Below are positions 49,757-62,789 of a stretch of DNA of 64,000 bases, in pieces. The notes beneath the pieces were generated by a model. It saw nothing but the letters and a program-made list of their open reading frames with translations, did no database searches and was not told the DNA's origin. How positions within the stretch are numbered: the first letter of the stretch is position 1; each line of letters opens with the position of its first letter. The translations under genes were made by a program, and so were the position numbers. The DNA lies in assembly GCA_028023455.1 (NCBI GenBank), contig JAQFVV010000320.1:374001-438000 (forward strand), in the 5' to 3' direction. Source of the DNA: Epiperipatus broadwayi (Eukaryota; Onychophora; Udeonychophora; Euonychophora; Peripatidae).

Positions 49757-51403
49757 ATATAATTAAGCTATCCTCAGTTCAAATAAAATCACTTTTTATC
49801 AAATATTTTTTATATTATTTTTAATACAACTAATTAATATATAAGTAAAGTGAAACATATAAAATATTATAGTTTCTGTTTAAAAAAAAAGGCAAGCAAT
49901 GGGAAACTACTACCAAGGAATGATCAAATGTTATTGCTTAGTTGTAGTGTTGTTTACTCTTTTTTTATTTAGCTTCTGATTGAGAATTTAATGTAAATGA
50001 TAGGAAAATAAAAGGGATTGTGGAATTTCTCATTTGAAAGTCATTTTGTTCACAATGAATCGTCTTTCAGAAAATCTTACTAACTATAATATATTACTAA
50101 ACATATGCATCTTAACTTTAATTTCTTATAGTCATTTTCCAGTAACTTATATGACCATAATGTTATCAAAAAACTTATAATACTTAATCAATCGAATTAT
50201 ACATAACACAAAATAATAGACAACTAGTTTTATTTTTTAATGAACCTTCTCAATATTCCATTTTTAAAATTAATCATGTAAAAATAAAAATTTATTAAAT
50301 TATTTTTAAAATTTGTATCAAAAAAAAAAAAAAACAATAAATGTCCTACAGCTTTATACACCCTCTGGTGGTCATCATTAGAAAAAAACCCATAGAAGTA
50401 TAAGTTATTTAGAAACAGCAATATAAATAAAACAATTATTCGCAAATATCTAATTTTAAGATCGGTAAACAATTTAATTATTATTTATGATAGATAATAA
50501 CCTGGCCTATACTTAATTAAAAATTTGGTAGGATACTTTTTTTTTCATAAAAACCTACCCATAAATATGCAGAATGCAAATATATATATAAAATGAGATA
50601 ATAATGCATAAAAATTAAAAATATATTATTCAATTTTTATATATTACCATCTTCATAAAATGATAGGTTTCAGCACTGAAATTCATTTTTTCAATCAAAC
50701 AATGCTTATTCTCGTTTCCCATCTCATGCTTTAAGAGACTTTTCACTCTTATGAATTCAACTAATTTTCAACACGGCCTGATAGTTGTCACAATTATGTC
50801 ACTTGTTTTAGTTTTTTTTAATTTTGTACTTTATTTATTTTTTAGTCTGTTCGCAATTTGTAGATGCCTTTTTAAAAAGATCATAGTTTTAAATTACTTT
50901 GGTGTAAACACCAAACCTCAACCTTTAGAAGAGAATAATCTATATTTATTAAATGTCCATATCTTTTTTAAATTAAATCAGTCTTTTTTGCAATGCTCGC
51001 ATTCTAAGTGTATTTCACTCCTTGATCTGTTTCTGCTATTAAAACATGCTATTAAAAAAAAAGAGCTATTAACAATTCCTAATGTTGACATATAATTTTT
51101 TTTTCTAGACTTCAGAACTTAATTGAACATCACTTATGGTTCTTTTTAATTTTATTATTAAATATGAAGGAAGTTTTATATATAAAAACTAAACTTTGTT
51201 AATAGCAAATTATATACATTAATATATATATACAGGAGAAAAATAATTCGAATAATGTACATGATGTGTGTTAATACATATATAGAAGAAAAATAATTTA
51301 CGTGACATATGACACATAACTTATATAAACATAATTATTATGGCTAGTGTTTGAGGGTAGATGAAAATAATTCAGTTTTATATAGGTGAATGTGTAGCAT
51401 ATA
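49757..51403. other. Non-coding stretch
   Basis: A 114-codon frame at 50751-51095 is hydrophobic and motif-free; probably chance. Confidence 0.4.
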
Positions 51404-52052
51404 TGTTTCATATTCTTCTAAAGTAATATACAACTAAGGAAAATATTCTGCCAAATTTTATTCATATTACTTCTAAATAAGTATTTTAAAGCGGGTTATA
51501 GTCCTCTCTTCTCTCAGAAGTGGACTATTCCAGATGCCTCCTTATGTGATCGGATTGTATAGATAAAAACATATCCAATGATTATTACAGGCCAATAAGC
51601 AACGATGCTTGCTGAATCCGAAGGTTTTCAATAAGGCCAGGGATCTGGCTATAAATAGTCAGCCTTTTGTGAGAATCAGGGAAGCTCTGCTAACCTGAAC
51701 AGAAGCAAGTATTCCCATTGATAGCACTACGCTATTTAGTCTATGCAGCTAGGCAAGTCCCACAGAGATTGGACGTTGCTAAGACTTCTGTTGGCTTGAG
51801 GCAAGCTGTCTTGTACAGCTGGAAGAGCCATACACCCTACCTGTGAGGCAAGCTATCAGGTGTAGTTGGAAGTGGTAGGCAGAACCCAGAGTTTACGTTA
51901 AGCTACAATCTTCAATGTTGTAAATATTCTCTTGTACATATATTGTATATTGTATTGTATATATTTGTAGATATAATAAATATATTAATTGTAATACTTC
52001 TCTTAGTATTATTTCTGTAGGTTGGGTCTGTAATCCAGACCAAACATAACAA
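51404..52052 (+). mobile_element. Probable solo LTR
   Basis: A G+C-richer 0.65 kb block begins TGTTTC and ends AACATAACAA-like. It contains TATAAATAG (about 51650), a probable start region about 30 bases later, and AATAAA (about 51978), the order expected for U3-R-U5. AGCATATA occurs directly before (51396-51403) and after (52053-52060). An 8-bp duplication is long for an LTR element, so the exact edges are uncertain; a hAT-type element is the alternative. Confidence 0.5.
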
Positions 52053-52121
52053 AGCATATAAGTATGTATTATATTACTTTTTCTAAATGAATTTTAATTA
52101 TCGTTTCTTTAATTAAAGTAA

Positions 52122-52735
52122 TTATTATAAACTCGTTAAAATCGAGTATTAAGAAAACGTAATATTTGAAATTCAAAACTTTTATATTACACTAAGCAAA
52201 CTTTCAAGCAGATCACTGCAGAATTATAGTGCTGCTTTAATTTAGCAGTTGAAAATTATACCTATATATGGATGTAATTTATTATGTAAATGAGGCATTT
52301 AAATGTTCCATTTTTTCAACAAGGAAACACCTGAATTCTTTCTGTTGATTGCAATTGTCTATGCCTCCTTGTATTTTCATTTTCTATAATCTCTTTTGAC
52401 ACAAATTCTCTTCACATTAGTGGGACTGAAAGAGACAATAAAAAATGAAAATACAAGAAGGAATGGGCAATTGCAAAGGATTCGGATGCAATCAACGAAA
52501 GAATTCATATGTTCTATTGTGAAAAAAATGGAACATTTAAATGCCTCATGTACATAATAAACCTTATTTACATAATAAATTACATACATATGTAGGCATA
52601 ATTTTCAAATGCTAAATTAAAATAGCATTATGATTCTGGCAGTAGTCTGCTGAAAGAATATGCTTAGTGCAATATAAAATTTGAATTTCAAATATTACCT
52701 TTTCTTAATACTCAATTATAATGAATTCATAATAA
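52122..52735. repeat. Long palindrome, 52.4 kb
   Basis: Arms of about 265-295 bp, inverted around about 52410. Landmarks: AATATTTGAAATTCAAA at 52160 against its complement at 52680, and GAGGCATTTAAATGTTCCAT at 52291 against its complement near 52527. Non-coding; no hammerhead core. Confidence 0.8.
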
Positions 52736-53479
52736 TATATCACTTTTTTTAAGAACATATTTTTTGTAATCAAAAGTTAAAGAGAAGTGATTTACTATTC
52801 TTTTGTGCATTATTTTACCCATATCAGAAAACAGGTTGTCATGTAGAAAATATTCAAAAATAAGCAGAGCAAACTTACCACTATCTACAACATGTCTTAA
52901 CTCAAAATGCTCTCTTCAAACAAATAAAAAAGTATGATGTATGAAATAAACTTTTTATAAGACTCCATCCCCCCCCCCCAAATGCAACAATTAAGATAGA
53001 AGGGTGTAATATTTCTAGATATTATGGAGTTCATCATCAGATTCGGGACCACCCATGATCACTGCATTTATCTGTTTCAAAAATGAAATTTAATACACTC
53101 TGATCTATATAGTTGGGGGGGGGGGTTAAACTATAAATTATATAGTTAAAAATTAACATATGTATGCTTGTAGTGGAGAAATAAAGGATTTAATACATTC
53201 TCATCTACATAGTTATGGAAGTAAAATTAAACTATGGATTATATAGTTAAAACATTAACAAATTTATGTATAGTGGTAAAATAAAGGATTTAATAAAACT
53301 ACAAGTAAATGCATTTCCTGGTTGGATTCTCTATATATTACTAAAATGTTTGTTAATAGTTAACTGACAAAAAACATTACTAAATAAATGTTTTAAATGC
53401 TTAGAACAGAAAAGCTAAATAATTATTAAACAATTTCACTCACTTAGCATGCTTTTGGCCATTAAAAGCAGACTCATAG
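52736..53479. other. Non-coding with C and G homopolymers
   Basis: Poly(C) near 52970 and poly(G) near 53115; two diverged copies of an ataaaggatttaata block near 53180 and 53282. No gene. Confidence 0.5.
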
Positions 53480-54650
53480 ACACATACTTTGCAGGAGATG
53501 GAGTGTATAAATAATGACAAAATTATGTGAATAGTTGTAGCATATAAATAAAGTCAAAATTATGTAAATAGCTAATTTACATATTTCATTTTTAAATAAT
53601 GCAACATTGGTTTCTTTTTTATTAAAAATGTAAGGATTTGGGGGAACAAACCATACCTCCTTAATTTTGCACTTTGCAATCATCACACTCAGAGCATACA
53701 ATGTTCACATTTACAGGGTCAAAGAAATGGCCATTTTCAGTTCACACTCCAGAAATACAGAGCTACTCTTAGCATGGTTGTACAGATATCTATGTTGTAT
53801 TATTCTGGTAGCAATAGGTTCCCAGGATTCCCCACAATACACAGTGTTACAAGCAGCATTTGCTGCATCTAATTTTATTTACAATTTGTGGGATTTGATC
53901 TACATTCAATGTGTACTTAGTGTTGTTTAGAAATCTATTTAAATTTGGAGGAATTTTTAAGTTAACATTATATGTACTGGAACATATTGTTTCACTTCAT
54001 AAGACATCCAGAGTATGTATGGAAGGTTTATTCAAAATTGTGTGTCTTTCTGTAGTGAAGGTTACCATTGTAACCTCTTGTAGATGTGCCTCAATATTGG
54101 CCTTGCAATTGACTTCATATTTGTAAAACTTTAAATTTCTATTTAGGAAAATTTTCAAACCTGCTAGTTTGTGCACTGTGGGCACACATGAGCAATGATG
54201 GATTGCACCATGTATGTCTAAGGGCTTAACAATAATTTTATAATCGATTGTTCATGTTCCATTGAATATATAGATCAAGGAATTTGAGGTTTTGCATGAT
54301 TTCTTCTTGCTTAATGGTCTATTGTAAGGCAGTTAATTATGCTAAGTCATATCAAATATCCAGGAGCTGCTTCTTGGGAGCATACATTAGCGCATCATCC
54401 ACATGCTGGGTGTTTAGGGATGATGATTTTTTCAAAATTTTGATGATGTAATACTGCAAGTAATCCTGCTTATTGGCAGATCCATAGACTATCTATAGGC
54501 TATTCTATAATACTTATTATTGGCCAGAGCTGTAAGGTCGTTGTCCATCCATTTCAAAGATTCCACAGTGAATTTACTCTCATTAGGATTATAATCTATA
54601 TTTTGCAACATCTCATGAATAGTTCTATACTTTGCAATATAACTATGTGA
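53480..54650 (-). pseudogene. Decayed coding region of unknown family
   Basis: On the minus strand, stretches of plausible protein alternate between frames: NPNESKFTVESLKWMDNDLT (about 54590-54530), QHVDDALMYAPKKQLLDI (about 54400), HKLAGLKIFLNRNLKFYKYE (about 54170-54110) and NVNIVCSECDDCKVQN (about 53710-53670). The density of charged, codon-like sequence exceeds that of the neighbourhood. I do not recognise the family; a mobile-element or viral-type protein fossil is possible. At least four frame breaks are needed. Confidence 0.35.
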
Positions 54651-56959
54651 AATTGCTTAATAAATATTTAGCTTGTATTTTGCAACATTTCATGAATAGT
54701 CTATATTTAACAATATAACTCTGTGAAATTGCTTAACAAAAATTTAGTTTTTCTGTTCTAAGTGTTCAAAACATTTAGATACAAATTACAAATAGTACAA
54801 GAAAAGTAATAAACCCTTGAGAATTGTTAAATAAAATAGAAAGTATCTATTAGAAATAGTTATTCATTCTATTTGTTTAATCCAGAGCCACCTACTGTAA
54901 TCTTGAGTAAGCAATGAATTCTATCTAAATCATAGTGCTATATTTAAATTCTCAGTGTTGATTTTGGTAAAGTGTTAACCTTCATCAATAAAAAAGCTAA
55001 TTTTTCTTCCCTCATTGAGGAAGGTGAATATACAGAAATTAGGCTGCATATCTGAAAGTGGTTCTGCCACTTGATGACCAGTGAGTAATTAAAATTAATA
55101 AATAACTCTAGGATAGAGTAAATAAAGTGAATTACTATTCTTAATGTAAGATCATGTGAGCTAATACTATATTACAATTTTGTAAATTCTTCCTTCCAAA
55201 AAAATTATCCAGTTTTTGATTAAACATCCTTGATCCTTTAAAGTTTGAATAATAGTTAAGATATTTACTGCATTAAAAAGTTACTTAATATAGTAATAAA
55301 TTCATTAAAATATTTTATATTCCTTTCCTCCTCCTCCTCCTTCTTTTTCTTTTTATTATTAAATTGTTTTTGATAAATGCTCATTTCAATAGGGTTTTTT
55401 TTTAATACTAGAAAAAGGTATAAATTTATAAGTAAATATTTACTTTTATACAATATAAAATAATTACTATTTAGCTAATTTATTTAAAAGATAATTAAAT
55501 TTTTAATATGACATTTTATTCTTTAAGATATGAACATATAATTTAGATTATTTATTAGGAGCAAACTTTTAAATGTATTATTTTGATTAATTATTTTAAT
55601 TATTCATATATGACAATCAATCAAAAAAACAGGTTTTCATAAAACTAAATAAAATTGATTTTATAAAATTAAACACATTATCATAACTTTAAATCAGACT
55701 TTTAATAAACAAATTTAATTGTACTTAAGATTTATTACTTTAATAATTAACGCTAAATTTTAAAAAATGTAATGATGTAATCACTTTTTAAATTAATGCC
55801 TTGAATTTGTAAACTATACGTATATAAAAGGCCTTGTTTTTAATAGTAGAATATCACCTTTTCCTCCGATGATCTGGAATTCTAATACACCTAGTTATAC
55901 TTTTCTTCTGTTTCTTTTTTTATTTTCTTACTTATTCTTTGTCTTTTTTTTTTTCATGACATGGATATACTTAAAATAAAACACCAATGGTAAAATATTG
56001 TCCTAGTTGGCAGTTTTGTATAATAAAACCCAAATTAATATGATTAATCAATTTTAAAACAAAAATCTAAATATTTCAAAGTTGATCTACAAAGCTCTTT
56101 TTCTACTTACATTAAAACTAATCTCATATTTCTATGGTGCTTAGCAATCAATGATATCATAATTTTAATCAAGAAGTAAATTTTATAAAAATGTTACTAT
56201 TTATGGATGTTAAGGTTAAAAATAAAATAGAGCATGTGATTACAAAAGAAATAAGTAATAATAATTTGTTAATGACTTTAAACAAATTATTAAATTTAAT
56301 AGAGAAAAATGAAATACTCCCTAGTCATTTAATAGTGATGAAGTAGAAACTATATGTGATCTGTATAAAATCTATATACATATACACTGTTCAAGTCTCA
56401 TCTTTAATAAACAATAGATAGTGAATCACAGAACAGACCTTATTCTGATAATAATTCCTCAGAAAATATCCTAGATAATTTACTTCCTCAATAAAATATA
56501 TATCAACAATTTAAGCTTATGCAATGGTTTGATAAGAAAATTATTATTTATAAATTGCCAGAGAATTCACTAATAAAGAAAAAGCATATATAAAAAAAAA
56601 AAATCAAACACTTAAGGTTAAAAAAAAAAAAAACTTCTATCTGAAAATGAAAATATATATTTAATCAAATACACAAAAATAAATAATACTATAATTTACT
56701 TTGAAATAGGTAAAGACATCAACTGCTAAAAAAACTTTGCATGTTATAAATACTACATTCTCGGTCAAACAAAAGTAATTTCCAATATTTAATACTTTTC
56801 TAATTTATAAACAATGACCTATTATAATAAGAAATGTTTTTAAAATTAACTTAATATGGCTATGTCTTTATAAACATCAATTATCAGTAAAATTGTGCAA
56901 GATGAATGATCTATCTTCTTCAAGTTATATTTAAACCAATGAACATCACGTGATCACTA
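54651..56959. other. Non-coding stretch
   Basis: A+T-rich; nothing recognised apart from A and T runs. Confidence 0.4.
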
Positions 56960-57315
56960 ATTCTTATGCTTGCTCTTAACTATTATTAAAACAGGCAAAA
57001 CTCTCTATATGTATTGGCACTCAGTGCAAGCTATAGTAATCAATGGATGCTTAGAAGGTTTGTGCATAAAATTCCTATTTAGTGCCTACTCATCCAATAT
57101 CCCCAGACTAGTTTCTGGCTTGTGGCCTTCGTCAGTCAGGAGGCTTGGATCTGAGAGCACTGCACCTAGATCTGCCACAAGACAGAAACTAGTCTTGGGA
57201 TATTGGATGAGTAGACACTAGGTGGGGATTTTAGGCACAAGCCTTCTGGCATCCATTGATTACTCTGGCGTGCACTGAGTGGCAATACATATAGAGAGTT
57301 TTGCCTGTTTTAATA
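56960..57315. mobile_element. Palindromic hammerhead element, 57 kb
   Basis: Arms 56984-57126 and 57174-57315 are inverted around a 47-bp centre. Outer ends share TTATTAAAACAGGCAAAACT with copies at 10172 and 62524. Beside the centre, each arm has a block resembling PLE 3' ends (CTGACGAAGGCCACAAGCCA then GAAACTAGTC on the minus strand; a degraded version on the plus). Non-coding; ribozyme ends face outward. Confidence 0.75.
57101..57140 (-). ncRNA. Hammerhead-like motif, 57 kb left arm
   Basis: Minus strand: CTGACGA (57135-57129), extra A, GGC/GCC stem II around CACAA, an unpaired A, GAAA (57115-57112), self-complementary ACTAGT, C at the cleavage position, then TGGGG, partly able to pair with CCTGA before the core. 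Stem II is short, so folding is uncertain. Confidence 0.5.
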
Positions 57316-60150
57316 AGTTATATTTAGTCACATATCTAATTAAATTAAACTTCTTTCTTGGCATAATTATCTATATCACATCACTTTTACCTTTATTTTC
57401 ATGATTTTTTTTTTCAAAATATCTAAGAAAAATGACAAAAAAAAACTAATAAAATAAATGTTAAAAAATCTATTGCTTCAAAATAAGCTAATTTGTTATG
57501 GCTGTTTCTACATATATCTTTTTGATAAAATACATTCTAAATGCAAGTTACTGTGTTCAGTGATATTATAGAAATGCAAAGAGAATTTATTTTAATAATT
57601 CACATGACTTTTCTATATAATTTGTAAAAAAAACTTTTTTTTAAAGATCAAATTAACTATCTCAGTTTTATTAAATCAGGTGAAATGCTCATCACTATAT
57701 TATAAATAATTGCATCACTAATATATACCAAATGTCTTTTAATTATTAGAAAAGATAATTACTATCTTGTAGCTAATACTAAGAAATTGGATGCAAACTG
57801 TCACTCATCATATTCTGATTTTGCTAACATATAAATTAATTGATACTATCATTTAAACTGCCAAAACTTTTATAAAAAGCAGAATCAATTTTAGCATTTA
57901 TTTAGCATATATTTTTTCTTAAATATCTGTCTAGTCTTAAACATTATAAAGGAATCCACAAACATTCCATTAGTAAAATTGATTTTCTAATGGTTTTATT
58001 ACATCCTTCATTTCTCCATTGTATACACAGATTGGGTATTCATTTACTAGATGATTCTTGCTTTTTAATTGTTCATAACTGTATAAATTAAAGGCTGTTA
58101 AATTTGGCTTTTCAAGCAGTTAAACCAAGCAACCATGGATGATCACCCATGTTTTGAAAGATCAATTTAGCTGTTTTTATTGTTGACTTATAAAAAAAAT
58201 GACATATGAAGCTTCATAAAAAGCTTGTTTAGGACCATAATTCTTTGTTTGAAGTAAAAGGAGATCTTTGAATAAATGATCATTAAAAAATATTTAGCTT
58301 AGATGTCAATAAAGCTCTTTTAAAACAATTATCAACAAAATTCAATGTTTTTAATGAATTTTCTACTACACTCAATTGTAAAAACATGAATAAATGGAAA
58401 TTGTTATATTTGTTGATAAAATATATACTGAAATTTTAAACAAAAATGTTACATAACTCTGACTGATGATTCAGTTTTTTTAATGCATTTAATTTCTTAA
58501 ATTATATAGTTTTTCTTTACTCTAAAACTATTATATCAACATTATGTACCAGTGAGATCACAAGCATCATCTTAGTATCGATGTACTCTTTCAATTTTTT
58601 TGCCACAAGAGACAAACTCAATGCTAATATCTAGCTTACAATTATTAATGCATAATCAAATATAAAATCACAAGTCCAGACTTGAAATTAATAATTTTGG
58701 AAAATGATAACCATAAGACTTTTTCTAGAATAAAATTTTAAAAATTGAATAAATCTATTATTCATTCCAAAATTCTCTAAAGTCCACACTAGCTTTAAGA
58801 TGAGAAGATATCACACACATTCTATTAATTCATAAAGCACACCTCTTTAAATTCATTATTTGAAAGACATATTATCAAATGGTGCAAATATATTTTTATT
58901 CTACCTTGACTTTTCCAATTGGGGTCATATTTTTTATTTTCTAAGGGAATTGCTTTCATCTTATTATCATGATTAAAAATGATTTAATGTACAGAATTGT
59001 TATTCTAAAAATTATCATTAGACTATCTATCTTCTATATTCTCAAGAAAAAAATCTCAGGAAGCAATATTTCATGTTGTATACATTAACTCTCCTAATAA
59101 AACATTTTAAAGTTGCAACTGAAGGCTTATCTTTTTTAATGGCAGATCAAGATGCAATCTGTTATTAATTATAAGAAATTGTTTTTTTTGGTAGCTTGCT
59201 ATAGCCATAAAAATTCCATCTTGGATTGTAATTTATTTTTCATTTATTAGTAATGTTGTTTAACAACACCAAAATGGGTCATGTTAATAAACTTGGGAAA
59301 ACAAGATAATTATTTTCGTTATATAATGAGCGTGCTAATAGCTCTTAACATTTGTAGTACAAGCTTATTAAATTAAGCTACAGTGACATATGACTGGATT
59401 TCCCTTGCAAATATTTTCATATCACTTTTTTTGGGTCATTCAATCAAAATTTTTTATCTTAACTGATTTCCTAGCATTTTGTTGATCAAAGTTGTGTTTA
59501 CCAAGAGCAATTACAAAAAGAAAAAAAAAGCTGAAAGATTCTTATGGAATTATTTCTCACACCCTCTGTCAATAAATGTCTCATGTCAGCCAATCAAATC
59601 AGGCTTTTTATAAATTTCATAAAATTTAAAGCCTTTATAATAATTCTAAAGAATCCCTCTGGTAATTCTTATACTTTATCTTCAAAACTATTTTACCATT
59701 TGTTTCTCTCTAATCTATCTTTTTGCGAACTTTTTAATATCTTCATTAATTATACTTAATAATGTTTTCTTAATAAATTATTTTAAACTGATGTTGCTCT
59801 TATGCTCTTGACAGAAATGATACTCTTGATTAACTTTTTCAAAATATACTATACTTGAAAAATTCAAGGCAATTGAACTATGGTAAACCAATTCTCAAAC
59901 CATAAAAGTATTTAGATCTCATAAGATTATGGTACTACTTTGCACATACTAATAGACATGTGTCTTGCTAGATGCTCATCTGCATTTGATGATAAAAAAA
60001 TGTAGGACCATAGAATTTTATAATAATTCTGCTAAATATCTAACAGAGAAAATGCCAAAATCGAATCTGACATCTCACTATGTTCAATTTATGGCAAATT
60101 TTCATTTCATAATCTTATTTGACTAATTTTCTATATTTAAATATATTAGT
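57316..60150. other. Non-coding stretch
   Basis: A+T-rich; no gene or clear repeat seen. Confidence 0.4.
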
Positions 60151-60630
60151 AGAAGAACTATTTGATGAAAAATCATTATCATCATCATTATCAATCATTA
60201 TCAATCCACTGCAGGATGAAGGTTTTTCCAAATTCAATCTATCTTCTCTAATCTGTAGCCTCTCTTCTCCATATCACTCCTGCACACTTTCTTATTTCAT
60301 TCATTCATCTCACATGAGGTCTCTTTCTGGGTCCTCTACAATCTTTTAGAATCCCACTTAAGATTTCAATTGTCTACCTATCATCATCTCTTCTAGCAAT
60401 ATATCCAGCCCAACTCCATATCAGTCTTTTAATATTTTCAACAATGTCAGTAACACCTGTTTGTTCTCTTACCCATGTATTTCATTTTCAATCTCTTCTT
60501 GTTATTTCTAATAAGCACCTCTCAATATTTCTTTGAATGATCTGAAGTCTCTTCCTTTTTAAACATATCTTAAAAATATGCATAATCTGTAGAGCAGTAT
60601 GCTGTTTTTCTGCAATTCTTTGAATATGCA
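60151..60630 (-). pseudogene. LINE 3' end, RTE/CR1-like C-terminus
   Basis: One minus-strand frame reads RLQIIQRNIERCLLEITRRD, NTWVREQTGVTDIVENIKRL and IWSWAGYIARRDDDR with three stops; a shifted frame ends LEKTFILQWIDND. The order ERxxLxITRRD…WAGHIARR…LQWID is the usual C-terminus of RTE-like LINEs, followed by a (TCA/TCATTA) tail, here 60170-60200. 5'-truncated and dead. Confidence 0.7.
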
Positions 60631-60989
60631 ATGCTGCATTTATTATATCTTTTACATTAGTGTAATTGCTGCAAGTTTTGCTTTATTGTATTGTTGTTCA
60701 GCTGCATTAAAATTTATTTCCCTACAAATTTTTTAAAATTGGTAAATCTTACAAATGTTTGAACTTTTAAATTAAAATATGAACTAAGTAAACAGAAGAT
60801 ATAAATGTTTGTATAAATTTACTTCTGTTATAAAGATTATTTACTTGTGTACTTACATTATTTATTACATTTAACATTTTTTATTAACATATGTTATTAA
60901 TAATCTTTCAAAAATAATAATATGAACTTTATAGGGTACTAATAATGCATTCACCTGCTATGCCATGAGCTATTTAAGAGCTTCTTATT

Positions 60990-61168
60990 TAAATAGTAAT
61001 AGTAGCAGCAGTAACAGCAGCAGTAGTAGCAGTAGCAATAGTTGTAGTAGTGGTAGAGTAGAAGTGGTAGCAGGAGTGGGAGCAGTAGGAGTAGCACTAG
61101 CAGCAGTAGTAATAGTAGTAATAAGTAATTAATAATAATAATAATAATAATCATCATCATCATCATCA
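60990..61168 (+). repeat. Compound trinucleotide microsatellite
   Basis: AGT/AGC/GTAG triplets grade into (AAT)n and (CAT)n. The apparent poly-Met/Leu frame on the minus strand is the repeat translated. Confidence 0.9.
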
Positions 61169-61804
61169 CTGTGGATCATATAAGAACTGATTAATTTCCA
61201 AAACAATTTTGCTCAATAGTAGTAAAATAAAAAGTTTGTAATATAGATTCTTTTCAAATTACATAAATTTTAATGAGATATATTAACATAAGATAAGGCA
61301 GTCTTCACATAAGCTCTCCATCAATCTTCCAATGAAAAACAGTAATTGAAAAGACCATACTCATGAAACTACCAAAATACTGTATAATGATAATTAAATG
61401 GTTGATGTTTATTTTTAGATGAATTTATTGTATGTATTAAATTTCAGTAGCTATAAGGAGTATATTATAAATAGCAGTAAATCTATTCTTGGGTTCACTA
61501 AAAATAATTATCATGACTAGTTTTATGACAATGATATTATCAGAAGTTTGATTAAAAGGAAACATAGCATTTTCTTTTTGTTAGAATAATAGATTAAATA
61601 TGAAACTTTATAATAAATATAAGAGATCTGAGGACATCAGAAATTTAACAATTGGAAAAAAGGCCTAAAAATGACTGATGCATTAAAACTGCAAAGAAGA
61701 TATCAGAAATATACTGATCAATGGGCATTTTATATTTTTTTATGGATTAAAAGCAACATATAAAACCTAAAAAATACTATTACAATTCTATTAACTCTAA
61801 AAAC
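61169..61804. other. Non-coding stretch
   Basis: Nothing recognised. Confidence 0.4.
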
Positions 61805-62400
61805 AGCACTTATTGATATAATGACAATCAGGGCGCGGGGGAGGGGGCCACGCTGGGCAGGCGGGGCTGGGGGGGGGGGGGCCCCCCACTGGGATTATAG
61901 AAAAAGAGGCCCCCCTTAGAAATCTAAACTCACAAACACAAAACTCCCATTTTATATTTTTTTTCATATTTTTATTTATAAATATTTATTAGTGATTTAA
62001 AAATTAATTCTTTTTATTTATATTAAAAACACCCCACCACCCCCATTCAAATATAAATAAAAATCAAAAATATATCTATTCTATTAATTATAATAAATAA
62101 AAAATAAATTATATTTTATTTTTTAAATTTTTCTTTTTTAATGTTTATTTTTATTTATTTATTTAAAAAATATATTAAATAACAATTAAAAATAAATAAA
62201 AAAACCACAAAAAAATATTATTATTATATTTTTTTTTTTATTTTAATATAATTAATTTTTATTTTTAATTATATTAATATACAATTTTATTTTTAAAAAA
62301 TATTTATTTTTATTTTTTAATTAAATTTTAATTTATTTTTTATTTTTATTATTTTATTTTTTTTTATTTAATTTTTTTTTTTTTTTTTATTTTTTTTTTT

Positions 62401-62433
<33 letters not shown>

Positions 62434-62516
62434 TTTTATTTTTTTTTTTTTTTTATTTTTTTAAATTTTTATTTTTTTTATATAGTATTAAATAGCAGTT
62501 ATTGATATAATGACAA
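61805..62516. other. Low-complexity block, probable assembly artefact
   Basis: TTATTGATATAATGACAAT occurs at about 61810 and 62497. Between them lies a G/C block with long G and C runs (61831-61885), then text that degenerates to runs of T and A (62190-62480). This looks like noisy read sequence inserted between two copies of the same locus rather than biology. Confidence 0.65.
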
Positions 62517-62523
62517 TGATATT

Positions 62524-62722
62524 TTGAGCAGGCAAAAACTCACTATACATATTACCACACTGCAAGTTAGGGTAATCAATGGATGTGCCAGAAGGCTTGT
62601 GCATAAAATTCCCATCTAGTGCCTACTCATCCAATTATTCTAGCTTGCAGTGTGGCAATATGTATAGTGAGTTTTTACTTCTTTTATTAACATTTATAAG
62701 CAAGCATAAGAAATGATGATCA
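62524..62722. repeat. Snap-back element, 57 kb family, truncated
   Basis: Arms 62524-62561 and 62642-62676 pair (CAAAAACTCACTATACATAT and complement). The left part matches the 57 kb element through CCTACTCATCCAAT, then jumps to the outer right arm, so the ribozyme centre is deleted. The right end extends through TATAAGCAAGCATAAGAAAT, shared in inverted form with 56961-56980. Confidence 0.7.
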
Positions 62723-62789
62723 TATGATATTTTATGCAGGTGGAAGGAGTATTTTGATCATATTTAGAACGAAGGACAATACAAGAACT

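Noticed and set aside
60951-61169. 72-codon Met/Leu-rich frame
   Set aside because: Translation of a trinucleotide microsatellite.
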